Below, piece after piece: positions 1 through 8,852 of a DNA stretch of 64,000 nucleotides. The position numbers were made by a program, and so were the translations under genes. Each line of letters starts with the position of its first letter. Within the stretch, counting starts at the first letter, position 1. Under the pieces are notes generated by a model. That model was not told where the DNA came from. It saw only the letters and a program-made list of their open reading frames with translations, and did not search any database. This stretch comes from JBCDCE01 sp039182515 (GTDB lineage: Bacteria > Pseudomonadota > Alphaproteobacteria > Rhodobacterales > Rhodobacteraceae): NCBI GenBank assembly GCA_039182515.1, contig JBCDCE010000002.1, positions 31,412 through 95,411 on the forward strand, given 5' to 3'.

Positions 1-5
1 AGACG

Positions 6-1013
6 TTACTTCACCATCCGCATTTCAGCGGCTGGCAGGTAAGCGTCTGTGAAATAAAGGCTCATGTCGGGCGTGTTTTTGAACTCATAGGTGATGCTGA
101 GCTGCTCGATCGCCTTTTCCATGCGCGCGGGATCAATCGCGCCCATACCATTGGCCATCGTGAAGTCGGTCACAACATTGGCATCGATGGCAAGCTGTAG
201 GCGGCGCGTTTCAAGGGCCACGTCACCGGCTGGGTTGCGCGCAATAACAGCCTTTGCACCGGCTTCTGGATCCGCAATGGCGTCTGCCCAGCCTTTGGCA
301 ACCGCCGCCACAAAACCTTTGACAATCTCTGGGTTGGCCGCGGCATAATCCGTGTTGGCGATCAAAGCATTACCATAAAGTGCAACGCCGTGATCGGCCA
401 TCAAGATTGTTGTGAGATCGTCCTCTGGCACACCCAGACGCACAGCGTTGAGATAGCTGGAAAAGCTAAAGCCCGTCACACTGTCGACCTTGCCTTCAGC
501 CAGCATCGGCTCGCGTGTGGGGAAACCCACCGGCTCCACGGTGATTTTGCTCACATCGAGGCCGTTTTCTTTAGCCAAAACTGGGAACTGTGCCCAAGCG
601 CCATCGGGGGGTGGAGCACCCAGAACAGAACCTTCGAGGTCAGCAATGCCGTTAATGCCTTGGCTTTTGCGGCCAATGATAGCGAAAGGTGGCTTGTCAT
701 AAACCATCATCACGGCTGTGACCGGCGCGCCCGGGTTTTGATCCAGGAATTTGATGACCGAGTTGATGTCTGCAAAGCCCATCGGGAAAGCGCCCGTGGC
801 CACTTTTGGAATGGCGTCGAGCGAGCCGCTGCCTGGAGAGATGCTAACATCGAGGCCAGCGGCCCCAAAGTGGCCGTTGTCGATGGCCAAGAAATAGGGG
901 GCAGAGGGCCCTTCAAATTTCCAATCGAGGGCAAAAGGCACATCTGTTTCAGCCTGAGCGGCGCCCGCGAAAACCAAACATGCGGCGCCAATTTGAATTG
1001 CGCGATTAAACAT
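6..1013 (-). CDS. ABC transporter substrate-binding protein, NMT1/THI5 (SsuA/TauA/ThiY-like) family
   Basis: The 335-residue protein starts with a Sec signal peptide (charged MFNR, hydrophobic core, AQA cleavage near residue 21). The mature start, reading LDWKFEGPSAPYFLA then GHF, is the typical opening of NMT1/THI5-type periplasmic binding proteins, which bring small solutes such as sulfonates, nitrate or pyrimidines to an ABC permease. Length is normal. The permease and ATPase would lie left of the window, so the ligand cannot be named. It is transcribed leftward behind the nucleotidase gene, with a 136-base gap. I looked for a thiamine-pyrophosphate riboswitch upstream and saw none, so a thiamine link is not supported. 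Confidence 0.85.
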   Translation of the reverse strand: MFNRAIQIGAACLVFAGAAQAETDVPFALDWKFEGPSAPYFLAIDNGHFGAAGLDVSISPGSGSLDAIPKVATGAFPMGFADINSVIKFLDQNPGAPVTAVMMVYDKPPFAIIGRKSQGINGIADLEGSVLGAPPPDGAWAQFPVLAKENGLDVSKITVEPVGFPTREPMLAEGKVDSVTGFSFSSYLNAVRLGVPEDDLTTILMADHGVALYGNALIANTDYAAANPEIVKGFVAAVAKGWADAIADPEAGAKAVIARNPAGDVALETRRLQLAIDANVVTDFTMANGMGAIDPARMEKAIEQLSITYEFKNTPDMSLYFTDAYLPAAEMRMVK

Positions 1014-1128
1014 AGATCACTCCCTGACGTGTTTTTTCGCCCGCTAGGCTGCGCGTCTGACCCGCAGGAGCAAGGGCTGGCGGTGGCTCAATTGGCAATT
1101 CGAACTGCAAATTGGTGCTATAATTACC

Positions 1129-1151
1129 AAATGCCTAAAAAGTAGGCATTT
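1129..1151 (-). terminator. Perfect 9-bp hairpin at the end of the nucleotidase gene
   Basis: AAATGCCTA and TAGGCATTT pair perfectly around a 5-base loop and overlap the stop codon of the nucleotidase gene. No long T-run follows on the minus strand, so this may be a weak terminator or an RNA 3'-end stabiliser. Confidence 0.45.
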
Positions 1152-2958
1152 AACGCGGTGCAGCGCGCATGCCGTAACGCGCAAACCCCTCCGCATCCGG
1201 AGGCAATGCGTCGAGGTCTGATGGAATCGTCAAATCAGGCGACGGGCGAGGGCCCCGAAAGGCCACATAGGCACCATTAGGGAGGTCTAAAGACCAAACG
1301 CGCGTCGAGTCGAAGGACAGCGTTGGGTTTTTGCGCATATATTGGCGGACAAGGCGTCTGACAGTGGTTTTGGGCATAGGATGTACGCAAAGCGATCCCA
1401 AAAGATGCTGGAGCAGGCTCAAACGGTAGCTGTGGGTCAGCACCAAAACCCGTTGATCGGGGCGCAAAACCTCCCCGCTCTGCGCCAGGTCTTTAACCCG
1501 AGCGGGCCCCGGCGGCTCAGCCAAATCAATCCGGTAAGTCAGGCCAAAGATCGTGTCGCAAAAATAAGGGATAGCGCTGGCCTCCAAGAGCTCTTGAGGG
1601 CGCGCATTTGGGGTGGGGTCAGGCGTGATCTGGCGGTAAATCTGGCTTGAATGGCCAATCCAAATGCGCAGATCCGCGCTAGACAGCTCCACCAATTCCA
1701 CTGTGTTTCGGAAAGGATAGAGCCCCACAAGGTCGCGTTCGCGCAGATTGCCAGAGGGGATATGCAAGAAGTTCTGATGCCCGTCAAAGCCTCCATAGCG
1801 CGCAGGCGATACAGCCGCCATCAGCGGTGCGCGGGCAGTGAGTGCCGGATCAATGTGGGGTCCGAGCTCGTGCATGAGTGCTTCGGCCACACACTGCAGC
1901 GCATTCGACGGATGGGTTAGGCCAAAGGCCGCAGACAGCGGATGCGTTATGCGTGTCAGCACTTGATCCAAATGCGCGCGCGTAGCGCGGTGGGCTTGGT
2001 GGGTCTCCTCCAAAACCTGAGGGCTGGCAAGCGTTTCGGGTGCGATGGCCCGCACTTTGGCACGGGCCTTCCCACAATGCCACGTCCTTGCAGCAGGTGT
2101 GGACGGGTCAGTTGAGATTTCCAACGCGAGATCCAAAATGCCCAAGTAGCGGCCCCCAAAGCCCGGCATGAGCCAGTTTTGCTCTTTTGGGCTGAGCGTC
2201 TCTGCGATCGGCGGATGCACCTCGTGCGTGTGGCCTAAAATCACGGCGTCCGCGAGCGTGTCATTCAGTAAAATTGACCCTGCGTTTTCCTGGCTTTCGC
2301 CCAGGCCGGTGTGCGCCAAAGCGATCACGATGTCTGCGCCTTTTGCGCGTAAGGACATGCTGGCGGCCTTTGCAGCGGACAGGATTTCGCCCGTGCTGGC
2401 CATGCCTTTCAGCTCAGCGTCGTTCCAAGCCACGGTTTGCGGGGGCAAGACGCTTAAAAGGCCAATGTTAAGTTTGTGTTTGGTGCCATCTTTGAGCGCG
2501 ATCTCTCGGGTCAAAATCACCTCTGGTACATGGCCAGGATGCGCGGATTCGACCACGTCCAAATTGCTGGAAATCATCGGAAACCTTGCTTCCGCACAGG
2601 CTTTGCGCAAGTAGGGAAGCCCGAAATCCAGCTCATGATTTCCCAGGCCAACCGCATCGTATCCAACTGCATTCATCGCAGCGATGACAGGATCCGACAT
2701 CGGTTTGCCGCGCTCAAACATCTCAACGCTGAAGTCCGCAAGCGCTGTTCCCCCCAAAAAATCCCCGTTGTCGAGCACTAGAGTGTTGGGATGGTTGGCT
2801 TTGGCCTGTTCGATCGCGGTGGCCAGCTGTGCAAAGCCGCGCCCGCGCGCAACCCGGTTTGCCACATAGTCATAGGTAAACACCGTCGCGTGGACGTCTG
2901 AGGTGGTCAAAATGCGCAGGTCGGCACGAAGCCTCTGCGTTTTGGACGTTCCGCGCAC
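1150..2958 (-). CDS. 2',3'-cyclic-nucleotide 2'-phosphodiesterase/3'-nucleotidase-like protein (5'-nucleotidase family)
   Basis: This is a two-domain metallophosphoesterase of the UshA/CpdB family, about 602 residues. The N-terminal domain has the metal-site motifs in order: TSDVHA, DNGDFLGG, GNHELDFG, ISSNLD, LAHTGLG and GHTHEVHPP. The C-terminal nucleotide-binding domain has FRNTVELVELS. CpdB hydrolyses 2',3'-cyclic nucleotides and 3'-nucleotides and is normally periplasmic, but here no signal peptide is visible. The frame stays open to a TTG at 3024 with no ribosome site. I prefer the GTG at 2958, which follows GGGAGAG at good spacing. It lies divergent from nudC, another nucleotide phosphohydrolase. 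UshA-like activity is the alternative. Confidence 0.8.
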   Translation of the reverse strand: MRGTSKTQRLRADLRILTTSDVHATVFTYDYVANRVARGRGFAQLATAIEQAKANHPNTLVLDNGDFLGGTALADFSVEMFERGKPMSDPVIAAMNAVGYDAVGLGNHELDFGLPYLRKACAEARFPMISSNLDVVESAHPGHVPEVILTREIALKDGTKHKLNIGLLSVLPPQTVAWNDAELKGMASTGEILSAAKAASMSLRAKGADIVIALAHTGLGESQENAGSILLNDTLADAVILGHTHEVHPPIAETLSPKEQNWLMPGFGGRYLGILDLALEISTDPSTPAARTWHCGKARAKVRAIAPETLASPQVLEETHQAHRATRAHLDQVLTRITHPLSAAFGLTHPSNALQCVAEALMHELGPHIDPALTARAPLMAAVSPARYGGFDGHQNFLHIPSGNLRERDLVGLYPFRNTVELVELSSADLRIWIGHSSQIYRQITPDPTPNARPQELLEASAIPYFCDTIFGLTYRIDLAEPPGPARVKDLAQSGEVLRPDQRVLVLTHSYRLSLLQHLLGSLCVHPMPKTTVRRLVRQYMRKNPTLSFDSTRVWSLDLPNGAYVAFRGPRPSPDLTIPSDLDALPPDAEGFARYGMRAAPR

Positions 2959-3153
2959 AGAGCTCTCCCTATTGAGCTTGGCCCACCTCTCTTTACTTAA
3001 GAGCGAGATGGTGGGGGAGTGCAATCGAAAGTTTGGATTTCACAGGGATTATAACTGGCTTTGTCACTGGGCTTGTCGGCGGCTCTGATCACACGGCGCC
3101 CTTGTTCTCAGGACGTGTTCATGCAAGGCCCGTAGGGAACAAAAGGACGGGTC

Positions 3154-4131
3154 ATGAAGCACGCAGAAACAGTTACCTTTGGTGGTGGTGGCCTCGCACG
3201 GCACGCCGAATTGCGCGGCAATAAGGACGCCATCGAGGCTCTGCGCGCCACGTCCAAAACGCTGCTCATTTGGAACGGCAAACCCTTGATGGCGCTTGGG
3301 TCCGACGGGGCGCCTCGTGGGGCTTTGCATTGGTTGGATCCTGAAGACCTGTTCTTAAAAGAGCATGGGAGCCAAGACGTTTTCTTGGGCCTTGATCCGG
3401 AGGGCGTGGGCCTCTTTGCTTCGGATGTCTCGAGTTGGGACCCGATTGAACAAGACACAAGCGGGTTGGGCCTCTTTTTAGATTCAACCCAACAAACCCC
3501 GCCTGGGCTAGAAGCGACTGCAAGTTTTGCTGAACTGCGTGCGCTCATGACCCGGCTCACCCCTTGGGATGCAGAGGTCGCGGCCACGGCGAAAGCTGTT
3601 TTGAATTGGCATGCCGCACATGGGTTTTGCGCGAACTGCGGTGCTAAAAGCCTGTCGCGCCAAGCGGGTTGGAGCCGGTCTTGCCCGGCCTGCTCCACGA
3701 CCCATTTCCCGCGGACAGACCCTGTTGTGATCATGCTGATCACCCATGGGAATTCCGTGTTGATCGGGCGCTCGCCTTGGTGGCCGGAAGGAATGTATTC
3801 GCTTTTGGCGGGATTTGTGGAGCCGGGCGAGACAATGGAAGCGGCGGTGCGGCGCGAGGTTTTTGAAGAGGCTGGGGTGTCTGTGGGAGAGGTCAGCTAT
3901 CTTGCTTCCCAACCTTGGCCCTTTCCAGCGTCTTTGATGTTTGGCGCAAAAGGTGAGGCCATAAGCACGGAGATCACGCTTGATCCCGTTGAGCTGGAAG
4001 ACGCGCTGTGGGTGACCCGAGAGGACATGGCTGCGGTTTTTGCGGGACAGCACCCCACGATTAACCCAGCCCGCAGCGGCGCAATCGCGCATTTTTTGCT
4101 CGACTATTGGTTGCGCGACAGCTTGGAATAG
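3154..4131 (+). CDS. nudC: NADH pyrophosphatase (Nudix hydrolase)
   Basis: The 325-residue protein has the three NudC marks. One is a four-cysteine zinc ribbon (CANCG ... CPAC) near residues 155-178. The second is a Nudix box, GFVEPGETMEAAVRREVFEE, with the expected EAGV after it. The third is the SQPWPFPASLM motif that separates NADH pyrophosphatases from other Nudix enzymes. The reaction splits NAD(H) to NMN(H) and AMP, and NudC also decaps NAD-capped RNA. The start follows AAGGACG. The length exceeds that of E. coli NudC because of an N-terminal domain usual in alphaproteobacteria. It is probably monocistronic and cytoplasmic. Confidence 0.93.
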   Translation: MKHAETVTFGGGGLARHAELRGNKDAIEALRATSKTLLIWNGKPLMALGSDGAPRGALHWLDPEDLFLKEHGSQDVFLGLDPEGVGLFASDVSSWDPIEQDTSGLGLFLDSTQQTPPGLEATASFAELRALMTRLTPWDAEVAATAKAVLNWHAAHGFCANCGAKSLSRQAGWSRSCPACSTTHFPRTDPVVIMLITHGNSVLIGRSPWWPEGMYSLLAGFVEPGETMEAAVRREVFEEAGVSVGEVSYLASQPWPFPASLMFGAKGEAISTEITLDPVELEDALWVTREDMAAVFAGQHPTINPARSGAIAHFLLDYWLRDSLE

Positions 4132-4269
4132 AAACTTTGCATTTCTTGCACGGCATGGCTTAATACGCGAAGAGAAGACCTGAAACTTCAAGGGCGCTGT
4201 GTCGCCTCTTCAATGGTTTATAGGTCGTTTCTAGTGGGCGGTATCAAATCGAGCAATGAGACGTAAAAG

Positions 4270-4743
4270 ATGAAATTTTCATCGCGAGACGATATAAATG
4301 TGCCTGCAAACGTGATTTTTGAGCGCATATCGGATTTTGACACTTGGGAACGGCTCGCCCTTCGTCGTGGGATCCGAGTTCAGCGGACCGACAGTTATGA
4401 AGACATTGGTCCCGGAATGGCATGGGATGTGGCCTTTCGGTTTCGAGGTAAGCCACGCACCCTTAGCGCTCAAATGGTTAAGTTCGATAGCCCTCACGAG
4501 ATTGGATTTGCAGGCAGCGTCGGCGGGTTGGTCATGAACTATGCGGTTGATCTGATCGCGCTTTCGCCGCGGCGAACGCGGATCAGCACAGCGCTCGATC
4601 TCAAACCAGAAACCCTGTCTGCACGGCTTTTGCTGCAATCAATGCGGCTCGCGCGCACACGGCTCAAAGCAGGTTACAAAGACCGCACCGCTCATTTCGC
4701 CAACACAATCGAAGAAAATTATCGACCGGTTTCGTCCGCCTAG
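4270..4743 (+). CDS. SRPBCC-fold (START/polyketide cyclase-like) protein
   Basis: The 157-residue protein opens with a strand and a PANVIFERISDFDTW segment, the usual start of SRPBCC helix-grip proteins that hold a hydrophobic ligand in a central cavity. The remainder alternates strands and ends in a long amphipathic helix (about 115-140), as the fold requires. No signal peptide or membrane segment is present. The ligand and role are unknown. The gene stands alone, followed by a 476-base non-coding gap, and faces pheA. Confidence 0.7.
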   Translation: MKFSSRDDINVPANVIFERISDFDTWERLALRRGIRVQRTDSYEDIGPGMAWDVAFRFRGKPRTLSAQMVKFDSPHEIGFAGSVGGLVMNYAVDLIALSPRRTRISTALDLKPETLSARLLLQSMRLARTRLKAGYKDRTAHFANTIEENYRPVSSA

Positions 4744-5095
4744 AACGCCCGCCTTTTGGTCAACCACCCTGAGATCGTCGATTTCCCGAGACTGCGTTGC
4801 GTGTCGGGTTAGCGGCGGTTCAAGTTTCGTATTGGACGCCAGGAAGCCTTAGCAAGCACGCGTGTTTAACGATACGAACCGAGTGCGTGCTGGGTCTGGG
4901 ACAGGAGCATACGCCCATTTAACAAAAATTTTAGGGATGTTTCTGGGCCCGAACCTTCGAGAACCTTCGGCAGCTCACTTTTCCTTAATCGAATCGCCTA
5001 AGGATAAAGGGCGGTAGGGAGAGGGCTGCGCCGGGCGAAAAAGTGTTAAAAAAGAGATAATCCAAAGCCCAATCCCCCAGCGCGCACGCGCCTGT
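4744..5095. other. Non-coding gap between convergent SRPBCC and pheA genes
   Basis: I find no credible coding frame here. The stretch has no clear terminator and ends in the palindromic repeat at 5096-5194. A small RNA is possible, but nothing matched 4.5S, 6S or tmRNA by eye. Confidence 0.4.
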
Positions 5096-5194
5096 AGCGT
5101 TTGTCGAAATACCTGAGACATCGTGCGCCAGCTAACGCGTCGAAACCAAAGATTTCAGGCAGCGTTAGGTGACTCAGGTTTTTTGCAGAACGTT
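5096..5194 (-). repeat. 99-bp palindromic interspersed element, copy 1
   Basis: Outer arms AGCGTTTGTCGAAATACCTGA (given as 5096-5116) and 5174-5194 are inverted repeats matching at about 15 of 21 positions. Between them, read on the minus strand, sits the core CTAACGCTGCCTGAAA - TTTGG - TTTCGACGCGTTAG. The minus-strand copy is near-identical to the copy at 51627-51725 over its whole length. It lies between convergent genes. Confidence 0.85.
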
Positions 5195-5219
5195 TTAGCG
5201 TAGCGAGATGGCACAAGAT

Positions 5220-6053
5220 TTATCGACGTTTGGGATCTGCCGGATACACACCCAAAAGCGAAATATGATCCGTGAAATACTCCAACTCTTCCATCGCCAG
5301 TTGAACAGAGCGATCGTCGGGATGCCCTTCAATCTCCGCTAAGAACTGCGTGGCTGAGAATTTGCCGTCGATCATATAGCTTTCGAGTTTCACCATATTC
5401 ACGCCGTTTGTCGCAAAACCGCCCATGGCTTTATAAAGGGCGGCCGGTATGTTGCGCACGCGAAAGACAAAGCTTGTCATCATGCCGTGCTTTCCGCGCC
5501 TTTTGAGCTCAAGCTCCCGCTGCATGATCAAAAACCGCGTTGTGTTGTTGTCATGATCCTCAATGTTGTGGGCCAGGATTTGCAACCCATAGACTTCGGC
5601 AGCCAGTTCTGAGGCCAAAGCCGCCACTGTGCCATCGCCCGCCTCCGCAACATCACGTGCCGCCCTCGCATTGTCCGAGCTCACCGCGCCGGCAATGCCA
5701 TGTTCGCGCAAAAAGCCTGCGCATTGCGGCAAAAGCACCAAGTGAGAATAGGCTGTTTTAATGTCAGTTAGCGTGCTGCCGGGAACACCCATGAGATTGA
5801 TATGGACCCGGACAAAAGCCTCATCAATCACGTGCAAGCCCGATTGCGGCAAGAGCCTATGGATGTCTGCAACCCGGCCATAAGTGGAGTTTTCTACGGG
5901 TAGCATTGCGAGGTCAGCGTCGCCGCGTCGCACTGTTTCGATCACGTCTTCAAAGGTTGCGCAGGCAATAGGCTCGTAGGTTGGTCGCGCGTCGCGACAG
6001 GCTTGGTGCGAATAGGCGCCGAGCTCACCCTGGAAGGCAATCCGATGTGACAT
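5220..6053 (-). CDS. pheA: Prephenate dehydratase
   Basis: The 277-residue protein converts prephenate to phenylpyruvate in phenylalanine synthesis. The periplasmic-binding-like catalytic domain starts FQGELGAYSHQA and ends with the diagnostic DNNTTRFLIM, including the catalytic Thr-Arg-Phe. A C-terminal ACT domain (about 190-270) carries the ESYMIDGKFSATQF segment that binds phenylalanine for feedback control. There is no chorismate mutase domain, as usual in alphaproteobacteria. It is divergent from the cytochrome c gene, with a 118-base shared upstream region. Confidence 0.95.
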   Translation of the reverse strand: MSHRIAFQGELGAYSHQACRDARPTYEPIACATFEDVIETVRRGDADLAMLPVENSTYGRVADIHRLLPQSGLHVIDEAFVRVHINLMGVPGSTLTDIKTAYSHLVLLPQCAGFLREHGIAGAVSSDNARAARDVAEAGDGTVAALASELAAEVYGLQILAHNIEDHDNNTTRFLIMQRELELKRRGKHGMMTSFVFRVRNIPAALYKAMGGFATNGVNMVKLESYMIDGKFSATQFLAEIEGHPDDRSVQLAMEELEYFTDHISLLGVYPADPKRR

Positions 6054-6171
6054 AGTGCGTTCCCCCGAGAAGACGCCTAGTTGGGCGTTTTCGTCGCGGG
6101 GGATACACCTTGCGCGGCGCGCTTGGAAGGGCCTATAGACCCCCGAGACCTACGCGAGGAATGGACGCGAC

Positions 6172-6723
6172 ATGTTAGACACAATGACCTTAACAAAAGT
6201 GCTTGGCGCGATGTGCGGATCCCTCTTGATTTTCCTGTTGGGCGCATGGTTTGCCGAAGAGCTTTATCATGTTGGCCCTCATATTGAGCACCATGCGGAT
6301 GATCATGGCGATGACCACGGCGACGGGCACAAGGTTCTTAAGCAAGCTTACAGCATTGAAGTAGAAGGCGCTGAAACTGAAGAGGTCGTCGAGGTTGCCT
6401 TTGCCGATATCTACTCAAACGCAAACGCGGCCTCTGGTGAGAAAATTTTCCGCAAATGCTCAGCCTGTCATAAGCTTGAGCAGGGCGTGAATGGGACGGG
6501 CCCTTATCTCTATGGGCTTGTTGGACGTGAAATCGCAAGCGTTGACGGCTTTGCCTACTCAGGCGCTTTGGCGGGCGCTGACGGCAACTGGACACCCGAG
6601 GAGATCAACGAATTCTTGACCAACCCGAGCAACTACCTGCCGGGCACCTCGATGAACTTCAAGTTGGGCAAAATTGAAGACCGTGCAGACGTCATTGCCT
6701 ATCTTTCCACCATTGGTGGCTGA
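6172..6723 (+). CDS. cycM: Membrane-anchored class I cytochrome c (c552/CycM-like)
   Basis: This 183-residue protein has one N-terminal membrane anchor (about residues 8-28). A His/Asp-rich linker follows (residues 36-52, HIEHHADDHGDDHGDGHK). The C-terminal heme domain has CSACH at 96-100 and a likely axial methionine in PGTSMNF. Membrane-bound c552 of this design carries electrons from the bc1 complex to cytochrome oxidase in Paracoccus-type respiratory chains. The heme domain faces the periplasm. The histidine-rich linker is unusual and could bind metal. A strong terminator follows 28 bases after the stop. The symbol is by family resemblance. Confidence 0.85.
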   Translation: MLDTMTLTKVLGAMCGSLLIFLLGAWFAEELYHVGPHIEHHADDHGDDHGDGHKVLKQAYSIEVEGAETEEVVEVAFADIYSNANAASGEKIFRKCSACHKLEQGVNGTGPYLYGLVGREIASVDGFAYSGALAGADGNWTPEEINEFLTNPSNYLPGTSMNFKLGKIEDRADVIAYLSTIGG

Positions 6724-6750
6724 GCTTCAGACGACTGTAAATGAGATCAA

Positions 6751-6775
6751 ACGGCGCATCCCTGCGCCGTTTTTT
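6751..6775 (+). terminator. Rho-independent terminator after the cytochrome c gene
   Basis: ACGGCGC and GCGCCGT form a 7-bp GC-rich stem with a 6-base loop, followed by a run of six T. Confidence 0.92.
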
Positions 6776-6905
6776 GCTTTTTGAGCGATTGTTACAGCCT
6801 GCTCACGGGTTTTCACAGAGTTTCAACTTGAACCTCCCCGCACTGGCCTCATAGCTTTGGCGACATAGATAAGCCGAAAGGCCAACGTGAGCGGAGATCC
6901 ATCAA

Positions 6906-8840
6906 ATGCAGCATCCCCAGCGACGCACCTCGAAAAGCAAAGGTGTAGCAAAAACGGCAGACCTCAAAGCCACCCTCGCGCATCAGATGGCGCCATGGGC
7001 GCTTGGAGGCCTCGTTTTTCTTGGAGCCGCTGGATACGCCTTGGGCGAAAACCACGAGACGATCATCAAAAGCCATGGCTATTCAGAATACGGCGCACTG
7101 AAATATGGCCCTGATTTTCCCCATCTGGACTACGTGAACCCGGATGCCCCCAAAGGCGGCGACGTTGCGCTTGCGATTGTGGGCAAATTCGACGGCATGA
7201 ACCCATACGCCACGCAAAAGGGTCAGGCGGGCGCGCTGTCTACGGTTATGTACGAGCGTATGATGACCTCCACGTCAGACGAGGTCAGCGGATCTTATTG
7301 CTTTTTGTGTGAAACGCTCGAGTACCCGGAAGACGAATCCTGGGTCATTTTCAACCTGCGCAAGGATGTGACCTTCTCGGATGGCACACCGCTTACAGCC
7401 CATGACATCCTCTACACCCATAACCTCCTGAAAACCCAAGGCACGCCCTCTTACGCATCTTTTGTGAGCGTTATGGTGCCGCAGGCAGAAGCGCTTGACG
7501 ACCACACGCTCAAATTCACCTTTGCGGAAGATCAACCTAAGAAAGACTTGATCGCAATCGTGGGCTCAACGCCTGCCTGGTCCAAGGCTTGGTACGAGAA
7601 AACTGGCTACCGATTGGACGAACAGCGCCTGGAGATTGGGCCAGGAACGGGCCCTTACATGCTGGTTCCAGAAGAATTGGACGTGGGTCGCTCCATCACT
7701 TACCGCCGAAACCCTGACTATTGGGGGCAAAACACGCCCTTTGGGATCGGCCGCTGGAATTATGATGAGCTGCGCATCGAATATTTCGGAGACACAGCGG
7801 GCGCCTTTGAGGCTTTCAAATCTGGCGATGTGAACGTGCGCCTTGAAAGCTCCTCGCGCACCTGGGCCACGCAATATGAATTCCCCGCCATTGATAAAGG
7901 CTGGGTGAAGAAAGAGGCCCTCAAAGACGGTGCGCTCAAGGCCGCGGGCGGCTTTGTGTTCAACATGAAGAAAGAGAAGTTCGCAGATCCCCGCGTGCGT
8001 GAAGCGATTGGTCTGATGTACAACTTCACCTGGACCAATGAAGAATTGCAGTTCGGTCTCTTTCAACAGCGCGAGGCCTTTTACCAAAACGAGCTTGTGA
8101 TGGCGACGGGCCTGCCGGAAGGGCGTGAGCTGGAGCTGCTGGAAACGGTGCGCGACATCCTGCCTGAGTCCATTTTTACCGAGCCAGCGGTTCTGCCGCA
8201 CAAAAGCGGAAAAAGCCCCTTGGATCGCCGCAACCGAGCGAAAGCCGAGGCGCTGCTTATCGAGGCGGGCTATGAGCCTGGGGCAAGAGGGCAGCTCTTG
8301 AAAGACGGCAAGCCTTTGGTGCTCGAGTTTTTGAGCGACAATGCAGAGATGGACCGTCTGGTCCTGCCGTTCGTCGACAACCTCAAGGCGCTCGGCGTGG
8401 ATGCAACCTATGCCCGTGTGGACGAACCCCAGTATAAAGCGCGCGTTGATGCCAAAGACTTCGACATGATTAGCGCCTCCTACCGCGTCTTCTTGGAAGA
8501 CAGCAGTGCAGGAATTGAACAGCGCTATGGCTGCGCAGACCGCGACGACGTGTTCAACGCAGGTGCCTATTGCAACCCCGCCATCGACAAGCTGCGTCTC
8601 TTTTTGAACGACGCAGAGACCTATGACGAGGTCCGCAGCATCCTCAAAGCGATTGACCGGGTCTTGCGCTCAGATCGCTTCTTGATCCTCACTTGGACAC
8701 AAAACGACAACTGGATCGCTTACTACGATATGTTCGAATATCCCGAAAACCTGCCGCCCTTTGGGCTGGGCTATCGGGATTACTGGTGGATCAACCCCGA
8801 AAAGCAGGCCGCCCTCGAAGCCGCTGGCGCGTTTCGGTAA
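6906..8840 (+). CDS. yejA: Peptide/microcin C-type ABC transporter substrate-binding protein
   Basis: This 644-residue family 5 extracellular solute-binding protein is the first gene of a four-gene yejABEF operon. The N-terminus is a long charged segment, then a hydrophobic stretch (about 29-43) ending in YALGE, consistent with a signal peptide. The body has the SBP_bac_5 features, including NPDAPKGGDVALA, NLRKDVTFSDGTPLTAHDI and RNPDYWG, which are typical of YejA-like proteins. It should deliver oligopeptides, or peptide-nucleotide antibiotics of the microcin C type, to YejBE. The start follows GGAG at 6900. yejB begins 12 bases after the stop. Confidence 0.9.
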   Translation: MQHPQRRTSKSKGVAKTADLKATLAHQMAPWALGGLVFLGAAGYALGENHETIIKSHGYSEYGALKYGPDFPHLDYVNPDAPKGGDVALAIVGKFDGMNPYATQKGQAGALSTVMYERMMTSTSDEVSGSYCFLCETLEYPEDESWVIFNLRKDVTFSDGTPLTAHDILYTHNLLKTQGTPSYASFVSVMVPQAEALDDHTLKFTFAEDQPKKDLIAIVGSTPAWSKAWYEKTGYRLDEQRLEIGPGTGPYMLVPEELDVGRSITYRRNPDYWGQNTPFGIGRWNYDELRIEYFGDTAGAFEAFKSGDVNVRLESSSRTWATQYEFPAIDKGWVKKEALKDGALKAAGGFVFNMKKEKFADPRVREAIGLMYNFTWTNEELQFGLFQQREAFYQNELVMATGLPEGRELELLETVRDILPESIFTEPAVLPHKSGKSPLDRRNRAKAEALLIEAGYEPGARGQLLKDGKPLVLEFLSDNAEMDRLVLPFVDNLKALGVDATYARVDEPQYKARVDAKDFDMISASYRVFLEDSSAGIEQRYGCADRDDVFNAGAYCNPAIDKLRLFLNDAETYDEVRSILKAIDRVLRSDRFLILTWTQNDNWIAYYDMFEYPENLPPFGLGYRDYWWINPEKQAALEAAGAFR

Positions 8841-8852
8841 AGGACCACCGCT

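Noticed and set aside
1014..1128. Thiamine pyrophosphate riboswitch ahead of the NMT1/THI5-type gene
   Set aside because: No CTGAGA-type core or matching stems are visible.
4744..5095. Known small RNA (4.5S, 6S or tmRNA) in the gap before pheA
   Set aside because: None of the conserved cores of these RNAs could be found by eye.
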